Positions 10,025 to 19,207 of a stretch of 64,000 nt of DNA are shown in pieces. The notes below the pieces were generated by a model, which saw nothing but the letters and a program-made list of their open reading frames with translations, was not told where the DNA came from and did no database searches. Numbering within the stretch: the first letter of the stretch is position 1; each line of letters begins with the position of its first letter. Source of the DNA: Coprococcus aceti (lineage in GTDB: Bacteria; Bacillota; Clostridia; Lachnospirales; Lachnospiraceae); NCBI RefSeq assembly GCF_025567285.1, contig NZ_JAOQJT010000007.1, positions 134,404 to 198,403 of the forward strand. Reading direction: 5' to 3'. The position numbers and the translations under genes were made by a program.

Positions 10025-11099
10025 ATTTTCTCATAGCCGTACCCTGGTTCTTCACTCCCGAGTAAGCAAATCCGACAGTTCTGCTTGGAATAGGAGTGTT
10101 AAGAGGAAGCTCGGTGATGACTCCTGAGCTCAGCTGTTCCTGCGCGAATTCACGGACCACGCTTGCGACGCCCATTCCTATGGCGGCGAAGTCGATGAGG
10201 AGATCCATGTTGTTGATCTCAAGTACCTGGCTGCAGCTTATGCCCTGTGAGCGGAGATACTCGTCCACGTGGGTACGGGTTACATTTGCCTCCTCCAGAA
10301 CCATGAGGTTGGAGCCTTCAAGGATGTTGACTGTTGATATATTGGACATACATGAGTTGCTTGAGTTATGAATAGTGGTAGAAGCAGAGACGCCGGATGA
10401 ATGTCCGGTATCTCTGCTTTTTTTTCCCACAACTTGATCTGTTGCATCGTCATGTGTGGCAGAGACTAAGCCTGAGTTAAGCAGTGGTATAATGTTACCC
10501 TTGATGTTGCCTGGAAGCTCATCGGCAAAGCTGTATTGATCTCTGCCATTTGTACGTTCGTAGAAATTATCCAGATATTCAGGGCTTGCCACAAATACGT
10601 CATGTATCTCCTTGACAGGAGAGTAGACTATTCCCTTTGGAAGCTCTGTGTTGCAGATCAGGCCTATATCTATATCCTCATTTCTGAGGAGCTTGATGGT
10701 GTTCACGGTTGAGTGGCAGTCTATGCTGAACTTGATGTTGGGATTCTCCCTGATGAAGTCCTTCAGATAGTCCAGTAGTATGTGCTTGCACAGAGATGTG
10801 CTTACGCCGATCCTTATGTGGCCGATTCCAAGCTCCTTGTAATTCTTCAGATTTTCTTCACCCATATTCAGAGAGTCAAATGCCCTCTCAACATATTCAT
10901 AGAGAACCTGTCCCTCTTCGGTCAGGGTGACACCTTTTGAGCTTCTGGAAAAGAGTGCAGTGCCAAGCTCTGCTTCCAGCTTGGATATTGATTTGCTGAT
11001 CGCGGGCTGACTGATGTAGAGCTGATTTGCAGCTTTGCTGATGTTGCCGGCTTTGGCAACTGTATGAAAAATAACGTAATTGTTCAGATTACTTATCAT
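10002..11099 (-). CDS. LysR-family transcriptional regulator with central insert
   Basis: 365 residues against about 295-300 for the family. The N-terminal winged helix is clear (residues 1-60, AANQLYISQPAISKSISKLE), followed by the linker helix and the first half of the effector domain to about residue 180. Residues about 182-262 are a low-complexity, Ser/Asn/Asp/Thr-rich stretch (SGVSASTTIHNSSNSCMSN) with no counterpart in ordinary LysR proteins; the effector fold then resumes (NLMVLEEANVTRTHVDEYL). It is divergent from leuC across a 118-bp gap, the classical arrangement of a LysR protein controlling its neighbour. Control of the leu-ilv operon is therefore likely but inferred. Its 3' end overlaps the YfhO gene. 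Confidence 0.9.
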   Translation of the reverse strand: MISNLNNYVIFHTVAKAGNISKAANQLYISQPAISKSISKLEAELGTALFSRSSKGVTLTEEGQVLYEYVERAFDSLNMGEENLKNYKELGIGHIRIGVSTSLCKHILLDYLKDFIRENPNIKFSIDCHSTVNTIKLLRNEDIDIGLICNTELPKGIVYSPVKEIHDVFVASPEYLDNFYERTNGRDQYSFADELPGNIKGNIIPLLNSGLVSATHDDATDQVVGKKSRDTGHSSGVSASTTIHNSSNSCMSNISTVNILEGSNLMVLEEANVTRTHVDEYLRSQGISCSQVLEINNMDLLIDFAAIGMGVASVVREFAQEQLSSGVITELPLNTPIPSRTVGFAYSGVKNQGTAMRKFMEWVGV

Positions 11100-11217
11100 G
11101 ATATTCCTCCAGGTTATAACAACTATTCTATATATATATTGTAATTATACCTAGATGAGTGATATTATCAAGAGTAAGAATTTGTATTTAGAAACAAATG
11201 ATAGGAGGACTATAAAT
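11100..11217. promoter_or_regulatory. Divergent LysR/leuC control region
   Basis: An AT-rich gap holding TATA-rich sequence (CTATATATATATTGTAATTATA around 11126-11150) and the leuC ribosome binding site. Several T-N11-A arrangements can be drawn, but none is distinctive enough to call the LysR box. The in-frame ATG at 11155 has no ribosome binding site; leuC is read from 11218. Confidence 0.4.
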
Positions 11218-12483
11218 ATGGGTATGACCATGACTCAGAAGATTTTAGCTGCTCATGCAGGACTGCCATTAGTTGAAGCAGGACAGCTTATCGAGGCAGA
11301 TTTGGATTTAGTATTAGGAAATGACGTAACAACTCCGGTCGCAATTCACGAGATGGAGAAGTTCAACAAGAAGGAAGTATTTGACAAGAAGAAGATAGCA
11401 CTTGTCATGGATCACTTCACACCTAACAAGGATATCAAGAGTGCAGAGCACTGTAAGTGTGTAAGACAGTTCTCAGCGGCAAATGAGATCGAGAACTATT
11501 TCGATGTCGGAGCAATGGGTATCGAGCATGCGCTCCTTCCGGAGAAAGGACTTATCGTGGCTGGTGAGACATGTATCGGAGCAGACTCACATACATGTAC
11601 ATACGGAGCACTCGGTGCATTCTCAACAGGTGTCGGAAGTACAGATATGGCAGCAGGAATGGTGACAGGCAAGGCCTGGTTCAAGGTTCCATCAGCCATC
11701 AAGTTCAACATCGTTGGAGAGAAGGCAAAGTGGATCAGTGGTAAGGACGTCATCCTTCACATCATCGGTATGATCGGTGTTGACGGTGCGCTTTATAAGT
11801 CTATGGAGTTTGTTGGAGAGGGAATCAAGAACCTCACAATGGACGATAGATTTACAATTGCGAACATGGCCATCGAGGCAGGTGCTAAGAATGGTATCTT
11901 CCCTGTCGATGAGCTTACAGAGGAGTACATGAAGGAGCACAGCACAAAGTCATATACAAAGTATGAGGCAGACGAGGATGCTGTATACGATGCAGAGTAC
12001 ACCATCGACCTGTCACAGCTTAAGCCAACAGTTGCTTTCCCTCATCTCCCAGAGAATACAAAGACTATCGATGAGGTCGGAGATATCAAGATCGATCAGG
12101 TAGTCATCGGTTCATGTACAAATGGACGTATATCAGATATGAGAATTGCGGCAGATATCATCAAGGGAAGAAAGGTTGCTGACGGTGTCAGAGTTATCGT
12201 CATCCCAGGAACACAGGATATCTACCTTCAGTGTATTGAGGAAGGCCTCATGACTATATTTGTCAAGGCCGGAGCAGTGGTTTCAACTCCTACATGCGGA
12301 CCATGTCTTGGAGGACATATGGGCGTTATGGCAGCAGGAGAGAGAGCTGTATCAACAACCAATCGTAACTTCGTAGGACGTATGGGTCATGTAGACTCAG
12401 AGGTATATCTTGCCAGCCCTGCTGTAGCAGCAGCTTCAGCCATCACAGGTAAGATCAGCAGCCCTGACGAACTCGGTTTATAG
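11218..12483 (+). CDS. leuC: 3-isopropylmalate dehydratase large subunit
   Basis: Large subunit of isopropylmalate isomerase, a [4Fe-4S] enzyme of the aconitase family that converts 2- to 3-isopropylmalate in leucine synthesis. 421 residues, the length of the short LeuC type found in Clostridia and archaea. Iron-sulfur Cys ligands are seen in VIGSCTNGR and in the TPTCGPCLGG pair; GADSHTCTYGALGAFSTGVG is the family signature. The start is ATG 11218, with TAGGAGG 9 bases upstream; a longer frame to 11155 has no site. It is the first gene of the leuCDB-ilvDB operon. Confidence 0.97.
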   Translation: MGMTMTQKILAAHAGLPLVEAGQLIEADLDLVLGNDVTTPVAIHEMEKFNKKEVFDKKKIALVMDHFTPNKDIKSAEHCKCVRQFSAANEIENYFDVGAMGIEHALLPEKGLIVAGETCIGADSHTCTYGALGAFSTGVGSTDMAAGMVTGKAWFKVPSAIKFNIVGEKAKWISGKDVILHIIGMIGVDGALYKSMEFVGEGIKNLTMDDRFTIANMAIEAGAKNGIFPVDELTEEYMKEHSTKSYTKYEADEDAVYDAEYTIDLSQLKPTVAFPHLPENTKTIDEVGDIKIDQVVIGSCTNGRISDMRIAADIIKGRKVADGVRVIVIPGTQDIYLQCIEEGLMTIFVKAGAVVSTPTCGPCLGGHMGVMAAGERAVSTTNRNFVGRMGHVDSEVYLASPAVAAASAITGKISSPDELGL

Positions 12484-12525
12484 GATTCAGTTTATTACAG
12501 AATATTTTATAAGGAGATATAGAGT

Positions 12526-13017
12526 ATGAAAGCACATGGAACAGTACACAAATATGGTGACAACGTAGATACAGATGTAATCATCCCTGCAAGATATCTG
12601 AATTCATCAGATCCTGCAGAGCTTGCAAAGAGCTGTATGGAGGATATAGACAAGGATTTTGTTAAGCGCGTAAAGCCAGGCGACATCATGGTGGCAAGAA
12701 AGAATTTCGGCTGCGGATCTTCAAGAGAGCATGCACCTATAGCCATCAAGGCTTCAGGAATAAGCTGCGTAATCGCAGAGACATTTGCCAGAATCTTCTA
12801 TAGGAATGCCATCAATATCGGACTTCCTATCATCGAGTGCCCTGAGGCAGCAGAGGCTATCCAGGCGGGAGATGATGTGGAGATCGACTTCGACAGCGGT
12901 ATGATCTATGACAGAACCCAGGGAACAGAATTTAAGGGACAGGCATTCCCTCCATTCATGCAGGAGATCATCAAGAGCGAGGGACTCATCAACTATATCA
13001 ATAATAAAAATAAATAG
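12526..13017 (+). CDS. leuD: 3-isopropylmalate dehydratase small subunit
   Basis: Swivelling small subunit that pairs with LeuC to form the isomerase. 163 residues, the short type that goes with this LeuC. Conserved motifs are DNVDTDVIIPARYL near the N-terminus and NFGCGSSREHAP in the middle, where the SREH segment contributes to substrate binding. An AAGGAG site precedes the ATG. It lies 42 bases after leuC and 64 before leuB, in line with one transcript. Confidence 0.97.
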   Translation: MKAHGTVHKYGDNVDTDVIIPARYLNSSDPAELAKSCMEDIDKDFVKRVKPGDIMVARKNFGCGSSREHAPIAIKASGISCVIAETFARIFYRNAINIGLPIIECPEAAEAIQAGDDVEIDFDSGMIYDRTQGTEFKGQAFPPFMQEIIKSEGLINYINNKNK

Positions 13018-13081
13018 AGTATGAGCATGTTTGGCCAGAGTGAAGATATATCATGAAAGGCAAAACAGGAAGGAGACAAAA

Positions 13082-14164
13082 ATGCAGTGTAATTTAGCCG
13101 TAATAAAAGGCGACGGTATCGGCCCTGAGGTAGTCACAGAGGCTATGAAGGTTCTCGATACAGTTGGAGAGAAGTTCGGACATACATTTGACTATGAGCA
13201 GATCCTCATGGGTGGATGTTCAATAGATGCAACAGGCGTACCGCTCACAGACGAGGCTGTGGCAGTTGCAAAGTCAAAGGATGCAGTTCTCCTCGGTTCT
13301 ATCGGAGGAAATACATCCACATCACCATGGTATAAGCTCCCTCCAAATCTCCGCCCGGAGGCAGGACTTCTGAAGATCAGAAAAGAGCTTGGCCTCTTCG
13401 CAAACCTTCGTCCAGCCAATCTCTACGATGAGCTGAAGGAGGCATGTCCACTTAAGGCTGAGATCGCAGAGCGCGGATTTGATATGATGATGATGAGAGA
13501 GCTCACCGGTGGTCTCTACTTCGGCGAGAGACACACAGAGGAGGTTGACGGAGTTATGACAGCCGTTGATACCCTCACATACAATGAGAACGAGATCAGA
13601 AGAATAGCCATCAAGGCATTTGACATAGCTATGAAGAGAAGAAAGAAAGTCACATCCGTTGACAAGGCCAATGTCCTTGACTCATCAAGACTCTGGAGAA
13701 AGGTCGTTGAGGAAGTGGCAAAGGATTACCCTGAGGTTGAGCTTGAACACATGCTCGTCGACAACTGTGCGATGCAGCTTGTGAAGGATCCTGCACAGTT
13801 CGATGTGGTTCTCACAGAGAACATGTTCGGAGACATCCTCTCAGACGAGGCATCCATGATCTCAGGTTCTATCGGAATGCTTTCATCTGCATCACTTAAC
13901 GAGACAAAGTTCGGTATGTATGAGCCATCAGGCGGATCGGCACCTGACATAGCAGGCCAGAACAAGGCGAATCCGATAGCAACCATCCTGTCTGCGGCAA
14001 TGATGCTCAGATACACATTTGACCTCGACAAGGAGGCAGATGCAGTTGAGAACGCTGTAAAGACGGTTCTCAAGGACGGATACAGAACAATAGATATCCA
14101 CTCAGAGGGAACACAGCTCGTAAGCTGTTCCGAGATGGGTGATCTTATCTGTGAGAGAATATAG
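13082..14164 (+). CDS. leuB: 3-isopropylmalate dehydrogenase
   Basis: NAD-dependent oxidative decarboxylation of 3-isopropylmalate to the keto acid precursor of leucine. 360 residues, usual length. It begins with the nucleotide-binding motif AVIKGDGIGPEV and carries the substrate Arg/Lys motifs RKELGLFANLRP and RELTGGLYFGE, then the metal-site signature NMFGDILSDEASMISGSIG. ATG 13082 is chosen because AGGAAGGAG lies just upstream; a TTG at 13031 is in frame but unsupported. Confidence 0.97.
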   Translation: MQCNLAVIKGDGIGPEVVTEAMKVLDTVGEKFGHTFDYEQILMGGCSIDATGVPLTDEAVAVAKSKDAVLLGSIGGNTSTSPWYKLPPNLRPEAGLLKIRKELGLFANLRPANLYDELKEACPLKAEIAERGFDMMMMRELTGGLYFGERHTEEVDGVMTAVDTLTYNENEIRRIAIKAFDIAMKRRKKVTSVDKANVLDSSRLWRKVVEEVAKDYPEVELEHMLVDNCAMQLVKDPAQFDVVLTENMFGDILSDEASMISGSIGMLSSASLNETKFGMYEPSGGSAPDIAGQNKANPIATILSAAMMLRYTFDLDKEADAVENAVKTVLKDGYRTIDIHSEGTQLVSCSEMGDLICERI

Positions 14165-14191
14165 AAAGGACCATTATTGGAGGAGAATAAG

Positions 14192-15862
14192 ATGAAGAGT
14201 GATAATGTTAGGGTTGGAATGCAGCAGGCACCACACAGATCTCTGTTCAACGCACTGGGCATGACAAAGGAAGAGATGGAGAGACCTTTAGTAGGTATCG
14301 TATGTTCATACAATGAGATAGTTCCAGGTCACATGAACCTGGACAAGATAGCACAGGCAGTAAAGATGGGAGTTGCCATGGCGGGTGGTACACCTGTTAT
14401 GTTTCCGGCGATCGCTGTGTGTGATGGTATAGCAATGGGACACATCGGAATGAAGTATTCACTGGTTACAAGAGATCTGATCGCAGACTCAACAGAGGCT
14501 ATGGCTATAGCACATCAGTTTGACGCGCTCGTCATGATCCCTAACTGTGACAAGAACGTTCCAGGACTTCTCATGGCAGCAGCCAGAGTAAATGTCCCAA
14601 CAGTATTTGTATCTGGCGGCCCTATGCTTGCCGGACACGTAAAGGGAAATAAGACAAGTCTTTCAAGCATGTTCGAGGCTGTAGGTTCATACGCAGCCGG
14701 AACCATGACTGAGGAGGATGTATACGAGTATGAGTGCAAGACATGTCCTACATGCGGATCATGTTCAGGTATGTACACAGCAAACTCTATGAACTGTCTG
14801 ACAGAGGCTCTTGGAATGGGACTTCCTGGAAATGGAACAATCCCTGCAGTATATTCAGAGAGACTTAAGCTTGCAAAGCATGCAGGAATGGCAGTTATGG
14901 ATATGTACAGAAAGGGTATCAAGCCTAGAGACATCATCACAAAGGAGTCAATCATCAACGCTCTTACAGTTGATATGGCACTTGGATGTTCAACCAACTC
15001 TATGCTCCACCTTCCAGCCATCGCACATGAGATCGGTTTCGACTTTGATATCTCATTTGCAAATGAGATCAGCGCAAAGACACCTAACCTGTGTCACCTT
15101 GCTCCTGCAGGCCACACATACATGGAGGATCTCAATGAGGCCGGTGGTGTGTATGCGGTTATCAAGCAGCTTGCAGATGCAGGACTCATCAACAAGGACT
15201 GCATGACAGTTACAGGCAAGACAATAGGAGAGGCTGTTGCCAATAGTGTAAACAAGAATCCTGAGGTCATCAGACCTATGGACAATCCATATACAGTTAC
15301 AGGTGGTCTGGCTGTACTCAAGGGTAACCTTGCACCAGACGGCTCTGTAGTAAAGCGTTCAGCAGTTGTGCCTGAGATGCTGGCTCACAAGGGCCCTGCA
15401 AGGGTATTTGACTGTGAGGAGGACGCAATCGCAGCTATCAAGGGCGGCAAGATCGTAGAGGGTGACGTGGTAGTCATCAGATACGAGGGACCAAAGGGAG
15501 GCCCTGGTATGAGAGAGATGCTCAACCCTACATCAGCCATCGCTGGTATGGGACTTGGTTCATCAGTTGCCCTTATCACAGACGGAAGATTCTCAGGAGC
15601 AAGCCGTGGAGCGTCCATCGGACATGTATCACCTGAAGCTGCTGTGGGCGGACCTATCGCTCTTGTTGAGGAAGGCGATATGATCGAGATCGATATCAAC
15701 AACCTCAGCATCAAGCTCGATGTCTCAGACGAGGAGCTTGCAAAGAGAAAGGCTGCATGGAAGCCAAGACAGCCAAAGGTTACAACAGGCTATCTTGCAA
15801 GATACGCAGCTATGGTTACATCAGGCAACAGAGGTGCTGTTCTTGAGGTGCCAAAGAATTAA
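14192..15862 (+). CDS. ilvD: Dihydroxy-acid dehydratase
   Basis: Iron-sulfur dehydratase that makes the 2-keto acids of the isoleucine and valine pathways, the step before transamination. 556 residues, family length. Cluster and active-site Cys residues are in MIPNCDKNVPG and CPTCGSCSGMYTANSMNC; the C-terminal catalytic Ser region is TDGRFSGASRGASIGHVSPEA. ATG 14192 follows GGAGGAG; the TTG at 14177 overlaps that site. It is separated from leuB by 27 bases and from ilvB by 33, in the middle of the operon. Confidence 0.97.
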   Translation: MKSDNVRVGMQQAPHRSLFNALGMTKEEMERPLVGIVCSYNEIVPGHMNLDKIAQAVKMGVAMAGGTPVMFPAIAVCDGIAMGHIGMKYSLVTRDLIADSTEAMAIAHQFDALVMIPNCDKNVPGLLMAAARVNVPTVFVSGGPMLAGHVKGNKTSLSSMFEAVGSYAAGTMTEEDVYEYECKTCPTCGSCSGMYTANSMNCLTEALGMGLPGNGTIPAVYSERLKLAKHAGMAVMDMYRKGIKPRDIITKESIINALTVDMALGCSTNSMLHLPAIAHEIGFDFDISFANEISAKTPNLCHLAPAGHTYMEDLNEAGGVYAVIKQLADAGLINKDCMTVTGKTIGEAVANSVNKNPEVIRPMDNPYTVTGGLAVLKGNLAPDGSVVKRSAVVPEMLAHKGPARVFDCEEDAIAAIKGGKIVEGDVVVIRYEGPKGGPGMREMLNPTSAIAGMGLGSSVALITDGRFSGASRGASIGHVSPEAAVGGPIALVEEGDMIEIDINNLSIKLDVSDEELAKRKAAWKPRQPKVTTGYLARYAAMVTSGNRGAVLEVPKN

Positions 15863-15895
15863 TTGATCACAATTAAGGGAAAAGGAGAAAGTAAG

Positions 15896-17569
15896 ATGTC
15901 AAAGATATCAGGTTCTGAAATTGTTATAGAGTGCCTTAAAGAACAGGGCGTTGACACCGTGTTCGGTTATCCGGGAGGAACTATCCTCAACGTATATGAT
16001 GCCCTCTACAAGCACCAGGATGAGATCAACCATGTGCTCACATCACATGAGCAGGGGGCTGCCCATGCGGCAGATGGATATGCCAGAGCTACAGGCAAGG
16101 TCGGCGTATGTATGGCCACATCAGGTCCGGGTGCCACCAACCTTGTAACAGGTATAGCTACAGCATACATGGATTCCATTCCTGTTGTGGCAATAACAGC
16201 AAATGTAGGTGTAAATATGCTCGGTAAGGACAGCTTCCAGGAGGTAGACATTGCAGGTGTTGTTATGCCTATCACCAAGCACAGCTTTATCGTGAAGCAC
16301 ATAGATGATCTTGCACCGACCATCAGACGTGCGTTCAAGATCGCAAAGAGCGGCAGACCTGGCCCGGTACTTGTGGATATAACAAAGGATGTAACCGCAG
16401 CGGAGACAGAGTATATACCAGAGACACCGGAGGTCATCGAGAGAAAGACAGACACCATCCGCGAGGAGGATGTGAACAAAGTCCTTGAGATGATCAAGGT
16501 TTCAAGAAGACCATTTATCATGGCAGGTGGCGGATGTATCATCTCTGACGCATCAGCAGAGCTTGCAGAATTTGCAGATAAGGTGGATGCACCAGTGTGC
16601 GATACACTTATGGGCAAGGGCGCATTTGACGGAAGAAGCGAGAGATATACAGGCATGATCGGTATGCACGGAACAAAGGTGTCCAACCTCGGTGTGTCAA
16701 GGGCAGATCTTGTGATCGTTGTTGGTGCCAGATTCTCAGACCGAGTTATCGGAAATGCATCCAAGTTCGCGCCAAATGCAAAGATCATACATATAGATAT
16801 AGATGCAGCTGAGATAGACAAGAACATCCCTACAAATGCCAGCATAGTCGGCGACGCAAAGGAGGTCCTGAAGCTCCTCAACAGCAAGCTTGCCGCCCAG
16901 TCCAACAAGACATGGATGTCTGAGATCGAAGACCTCAAGAAGCAGAATCCTGACGTGTACAGCTTTGACACACTGAACGGACCTGCAGCTATCAAGAAAA
17001 TCTACGAGCTTACAGAGGGTGATGCGATCATCACAACAGATGTCGGACAGCATCAGATGTGGGCAGCCCAGAACTATACATTCAAGGAGCCTAGGACATT
17101 CCTGTCATCAGGCGGACTTGGAACCATGGGTTACGGTGTTGGCGCAGCTATCGGAGCAAAGTACGGCAGACCTGATAAGACAGTCATCAACATAGCCGGT
17201 GACGGATGCTTCAGAATGAATCTGAACGAGATAGCAACAGCTGCGAGATACAACGTGCCTATCATCCAGGTAGTCCTGAACAACCACGTACTTGGAATGG
17301 TAAGACAGTGGCAGACACTGTTCTATGACCACAGATATTCCAACACCGTGCTTGACGATTCGGTAGATTTCGTCAAGGTAGCAGAGGGACTTGGTGCCAT
17401 GGGAATCAGAGCCAACACCCTTGATGAGTTCGAGGCAGCAATGAAGACAGCCCTGACAGCAGGCAGACCTGTGGTAATAGATGTAACAATAGCGGGAGAC
17501 GACAAGGTATGGCCAATGGTAGCTCCGGGAGCAGCCATCGACACCTGTTTCTCAGAGGACGATATGTAA
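15896..17569 (+). CDS. ilvB: Acetolactate synthase, large (catalytic) subunit
   Basis: ThDP-dependent condensation of two pyruvates, or of pyruvate and 2-ketobutyrate, at the entry to Val/Leu/Ile synthesis. 557 residues with the three usual domains: pyrimidine-binding N-terminus (VFGYPGGTILNVYDAL, catalytic Glu in SHEQGAAHAADGYARA), central FAD domain, and ThDP-binding C-terminus (GDGCFRMN ending in NN). The biosynthetic type is supported by the operon. ATG 15896 has AAGGAG 8 bases upstream. The regulatory subunit gene ilvN and the reductoisomerase ilvC are absent next to it, so they must be elsewhere. Confidence 0.96.
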   Translation: MSKISGSEIVIECLKEQGVDTVFGYPGGTILNVYDALYKHQDEINHVLTSHEQGAAHAADGYARATGKVGVCMATSGPGATNLVTGIATAYMDSIPVVAITANVGVNMLGKDSFQEVDIAGVVMPITKHSFIVKHIDDLAPTIRRAFKIAKSGRPGPVLVDITKDVTAAETEYIPETPEVIERKTDTIREEDVNKVLEMIKVSRRPFIMAGGGCIISDASAELAEFADKVDAPVCDTLMGKGAFDGRSERYTGMIGMHGTKVSNLGVSRADLVIVVGARFSDRVIGNASKFAPNAKIIHIDIDAAEIDKNIPTNASIVGDAKEVLKLLNSKLAAQSNKTWMSEIEDLKKQNPDVYSFDTLNGPAAIKKIYELTEGDAIITTDVGQHQMWAAQNYTFKEPRTFLSSGGLGTMGYGVGAAIGAKYGRPDKTVINIAGDGCFRMNLNEIATAARYNVPIIQVVLNNHVLGMVRQWQTLFYDHRYSNTVLDDSVDFVKVAEGLGAMGIRANTLDEFEAAMKTALTAGRPVVIDVTIAGDDKVWPMVAPGAAIDTCFSEDDM

Positions 17570-17594
17570 TATATGTCAATATAAGCTCGGAAAG

Positions 17595-17640
17595 GCACCA
17601 TATTTGTGCGCGTACAAAACATAGATATGGTGCTTATATA
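17595..17640 (+). terminator. Possible weak terminator after ilvB
   Basis: GCACCATAT (17595-17603) pairs with ATATGGTGC (17625-17633) across a 21-base loop and is followed by TTATATATATA, not a clean T-run. It may end the leu-ilv operon inefficiently. Confidence 0.4.
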
Positions 17641-17890
17641 TATAATCCCTACTTGCCGACAGGCGAAAAGAGTGCTATAGTACAGGGATATAAGCGATAA
17701 TAAAGTTGTTTTACTTGATAATATAAGAATTTAGTAAAAATAACTTGTTAATCGCAAGCGGGATACACCAAAAGAACAAAGATAAGTCAGAATTTTCATA
17801 TAAATGGGAACGAAGGACATTTTTGTTAAGTAAAATATCTCGCACACATTTTATTAGGTCATAAACAGATGATTTCGTAAATAAAGTAAA

Positions 17891-18040
17891 TTAGCCTGTG
17901 TTTAGCTGCCTATATCGTTCGAAGGACATTCTCCTCCGCCGGTCCTTAGGTGGCGCTGTAGGCGGCACCTTAGTACCGCTGCAGGAGGAGACGAGCGGGA
18001 GCGCTCCGCAGAACGATATAGGCAGCGAAACACAGGCTTA
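17891..18040. repeat. 150-bp palindromic element with 30-bp inverted terminal arms
   Basis: The left arm 17891-17920 and right arm 18011-18040 are inverted complements over 30 bases with two mismatches. The 90-base interior is much more GC-rich than the flanks and has nested complementary pieces: AAGGAC/GTCCTT, AGGTGGCGC/GCGGCACCT (one mismatch), CTCCTCC/GGAGGAG and GAGCG/CGCTC. It could be a small non-autonomous palindromic repeat, or a highly folded leader RNA of serC, whose start is 54 bases downstream. It lacks a T-run, so it is not a simple terminator. Confidence 0.75.
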
Positions 18041-18094
18041 CATACATTAAAACAAAATCATCGTCACAACTAAAAAGAAGGAGAGATAACAAAA

Positions 18095-19177
18095 ATGGCA
18101 AGAGTGTACAACTTTTCAGCAGGCCCTTCAGTTCTTCCTGAGGTGGTATTAAAAGAGGCAGCAGAAGAAATGCTTGATTACAAGGGAACAGGCATGAGCG
18201 TAATGGAGATGAGCCATCGATCTAAAGCCTTCGACAATATCATCAAAGAGGCAGAGAAGGATCTCAGAGATCTCATGAACATACCTGACAACTACAAGGT
18301 GCTTTTCCTTCAGGGAGGAGCTTCACAGCAGTTTGCAGCAATTCCAATGAATCTCATGAAGAATGGCGTAGCTGACTACATCATAACAGGTCAGTGGGCA
18401 AAGAAAGCATACGAAGAAGCAAAGAAATATGGAAAGGCAGTTGCAGTTGCATCATCAGCAGACAAGACTTTCTCATATATCCCAGATTGTTCAGATCTTC
18501 CAATAGATGACGATGCTGATTATGTATACATTTGTCATAACAACACTATATATGGAACAACATACCACACACTTCCTAACACAAAGGGCAAGATACTTGT
18601 TGCAGATATGTCATCAGACATTCTCTCACAGCCTGTAAATGTTGAGGATTACGGTATGATCTACTTCGGAGTTCAGAAGAACGTTGGTCCTGCAGGCGTA
18701 GTAGTGGCTATCATCCGTGAGGATCTTATCAGAGATGACGTAATGCCATTTACACCAACCATGCTCAAGTACAAGACTCAGGCAGATGCAGACTCACTCT
18801 ACAACACACCTCCATGCTACGGCATCTATATCTGTGGCAAGGTATTCAAGTGGGTTAAGGAGATGGGCGGCCTTGAGGCTATGAAGGCTCACAACGAGAA
18901 AAAGGCCAAGATCCTCTATGATTTCCTCGACAGCTCAGAGCTCTTCAAGGGAACTGTAGTAAAGGAAGACCGTTCACTCATGAACGTACCATTTGTAACT
19001 GGTGACGCAGACCTTGATGCAAAGTTCGTCAAGGAGGCTACAGAGGCTGGATTTGTCAACCTCAAGGGTCACAGAACAGTAGGTGGTATGAGAGCATCTA
19101 TCTACAACGCAATGCCTATCGAGGGTGTTGAGAAGCTTGTAGAGTTCATGAAGAAGTTCGAGGCAGAGAACAAGTAA
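18095..19177 (+). CDS. serC: Phosphoserine aminotransferase
   Basis: PLP enzyme that transaminates 3-phosphohydroxypyruvate to phosphoserine. 360 residues, normal length. The N-terminus has the family signature YNFSAGPSVLPEVVL, and the PLP lysine is in IYFGVQKNVGPAGVVV. The AAGGAGAG site 10 bases upstream supports the ATG at 18095. It forms an operon with serA (30-base gap) and asd, providing serine and aspartate-derived precursors. The 150-bp palindromic element just upstream could affect its expression. Confidence 0.97.
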   Translation: MARVYNFSAGPSVLPEVVLKEAAEEMLDYKGTGMSVMEMSHRSKAFDNIIKEAEKDLRDLMNIPDNYKVLFLQGGASQQFAAIPMNLMKNGVADYIITGQWAKKAYEEAKKYGKAVAVASSADKTFSYIPDCSDLPIDDDADYVYICHNNTIYGTTYHTLPNTKGKILVADMSSDILSQPVNVEDYGMIYFGVQKNVGPAGVVVAIIREDLIRDDVMPFTPTMLKYKTQADADSLYNTPPCYGIYICGKVFKWVKEMGGLEAMKAHNEKKAKILYDFLDSSELFKGTVVKEDRSLMNVPFVTGDADLDAKFVKEATEAGFVNLKGHRTVGGMRASIYNAMPIEGVEKLVEFMKKFEAENK

Positions 19178-19207
19178 TATATAGTAATAGAAAAGGGAGA
19201 AAAAGAC

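Larger units (their letters stand above)
17570..18094. other. 525-bp intergenic region between ilvB and serC
   Basis: No convincing coding sequence. It holds a weak hairpin after ilvB, an AT-rich stretch with a CodY-box-like sequence at 17791-17805 (AATTTTCATATAAAT, three mismatches to AATTTTCWGAAAATT), and a 150-bp palindromic element (separate entry). The 11-mer CGAAGGACATT occurs at 17811-17821 and again inside the element at 17920-17930 with one shift of context. The serC ribosome binding site AAGGAGAG lies at its end. Confidence 0.6.

Noticed and set aside
11155..11217. Leucine-type leader peptide before leuC
   Set aside because: The frame from ATG 11155 runs into leuC without a stop, has no ribosome binding site and only two Leu codons.
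17931..18010. T-box riboswitch upstream of serC
   Set aside because: GGCGGCACC and GTACCGC recall the T-box motif, but there is no conserved specifier stem, no full AGGGTGGNACCGCG and no terminator with a T-run.
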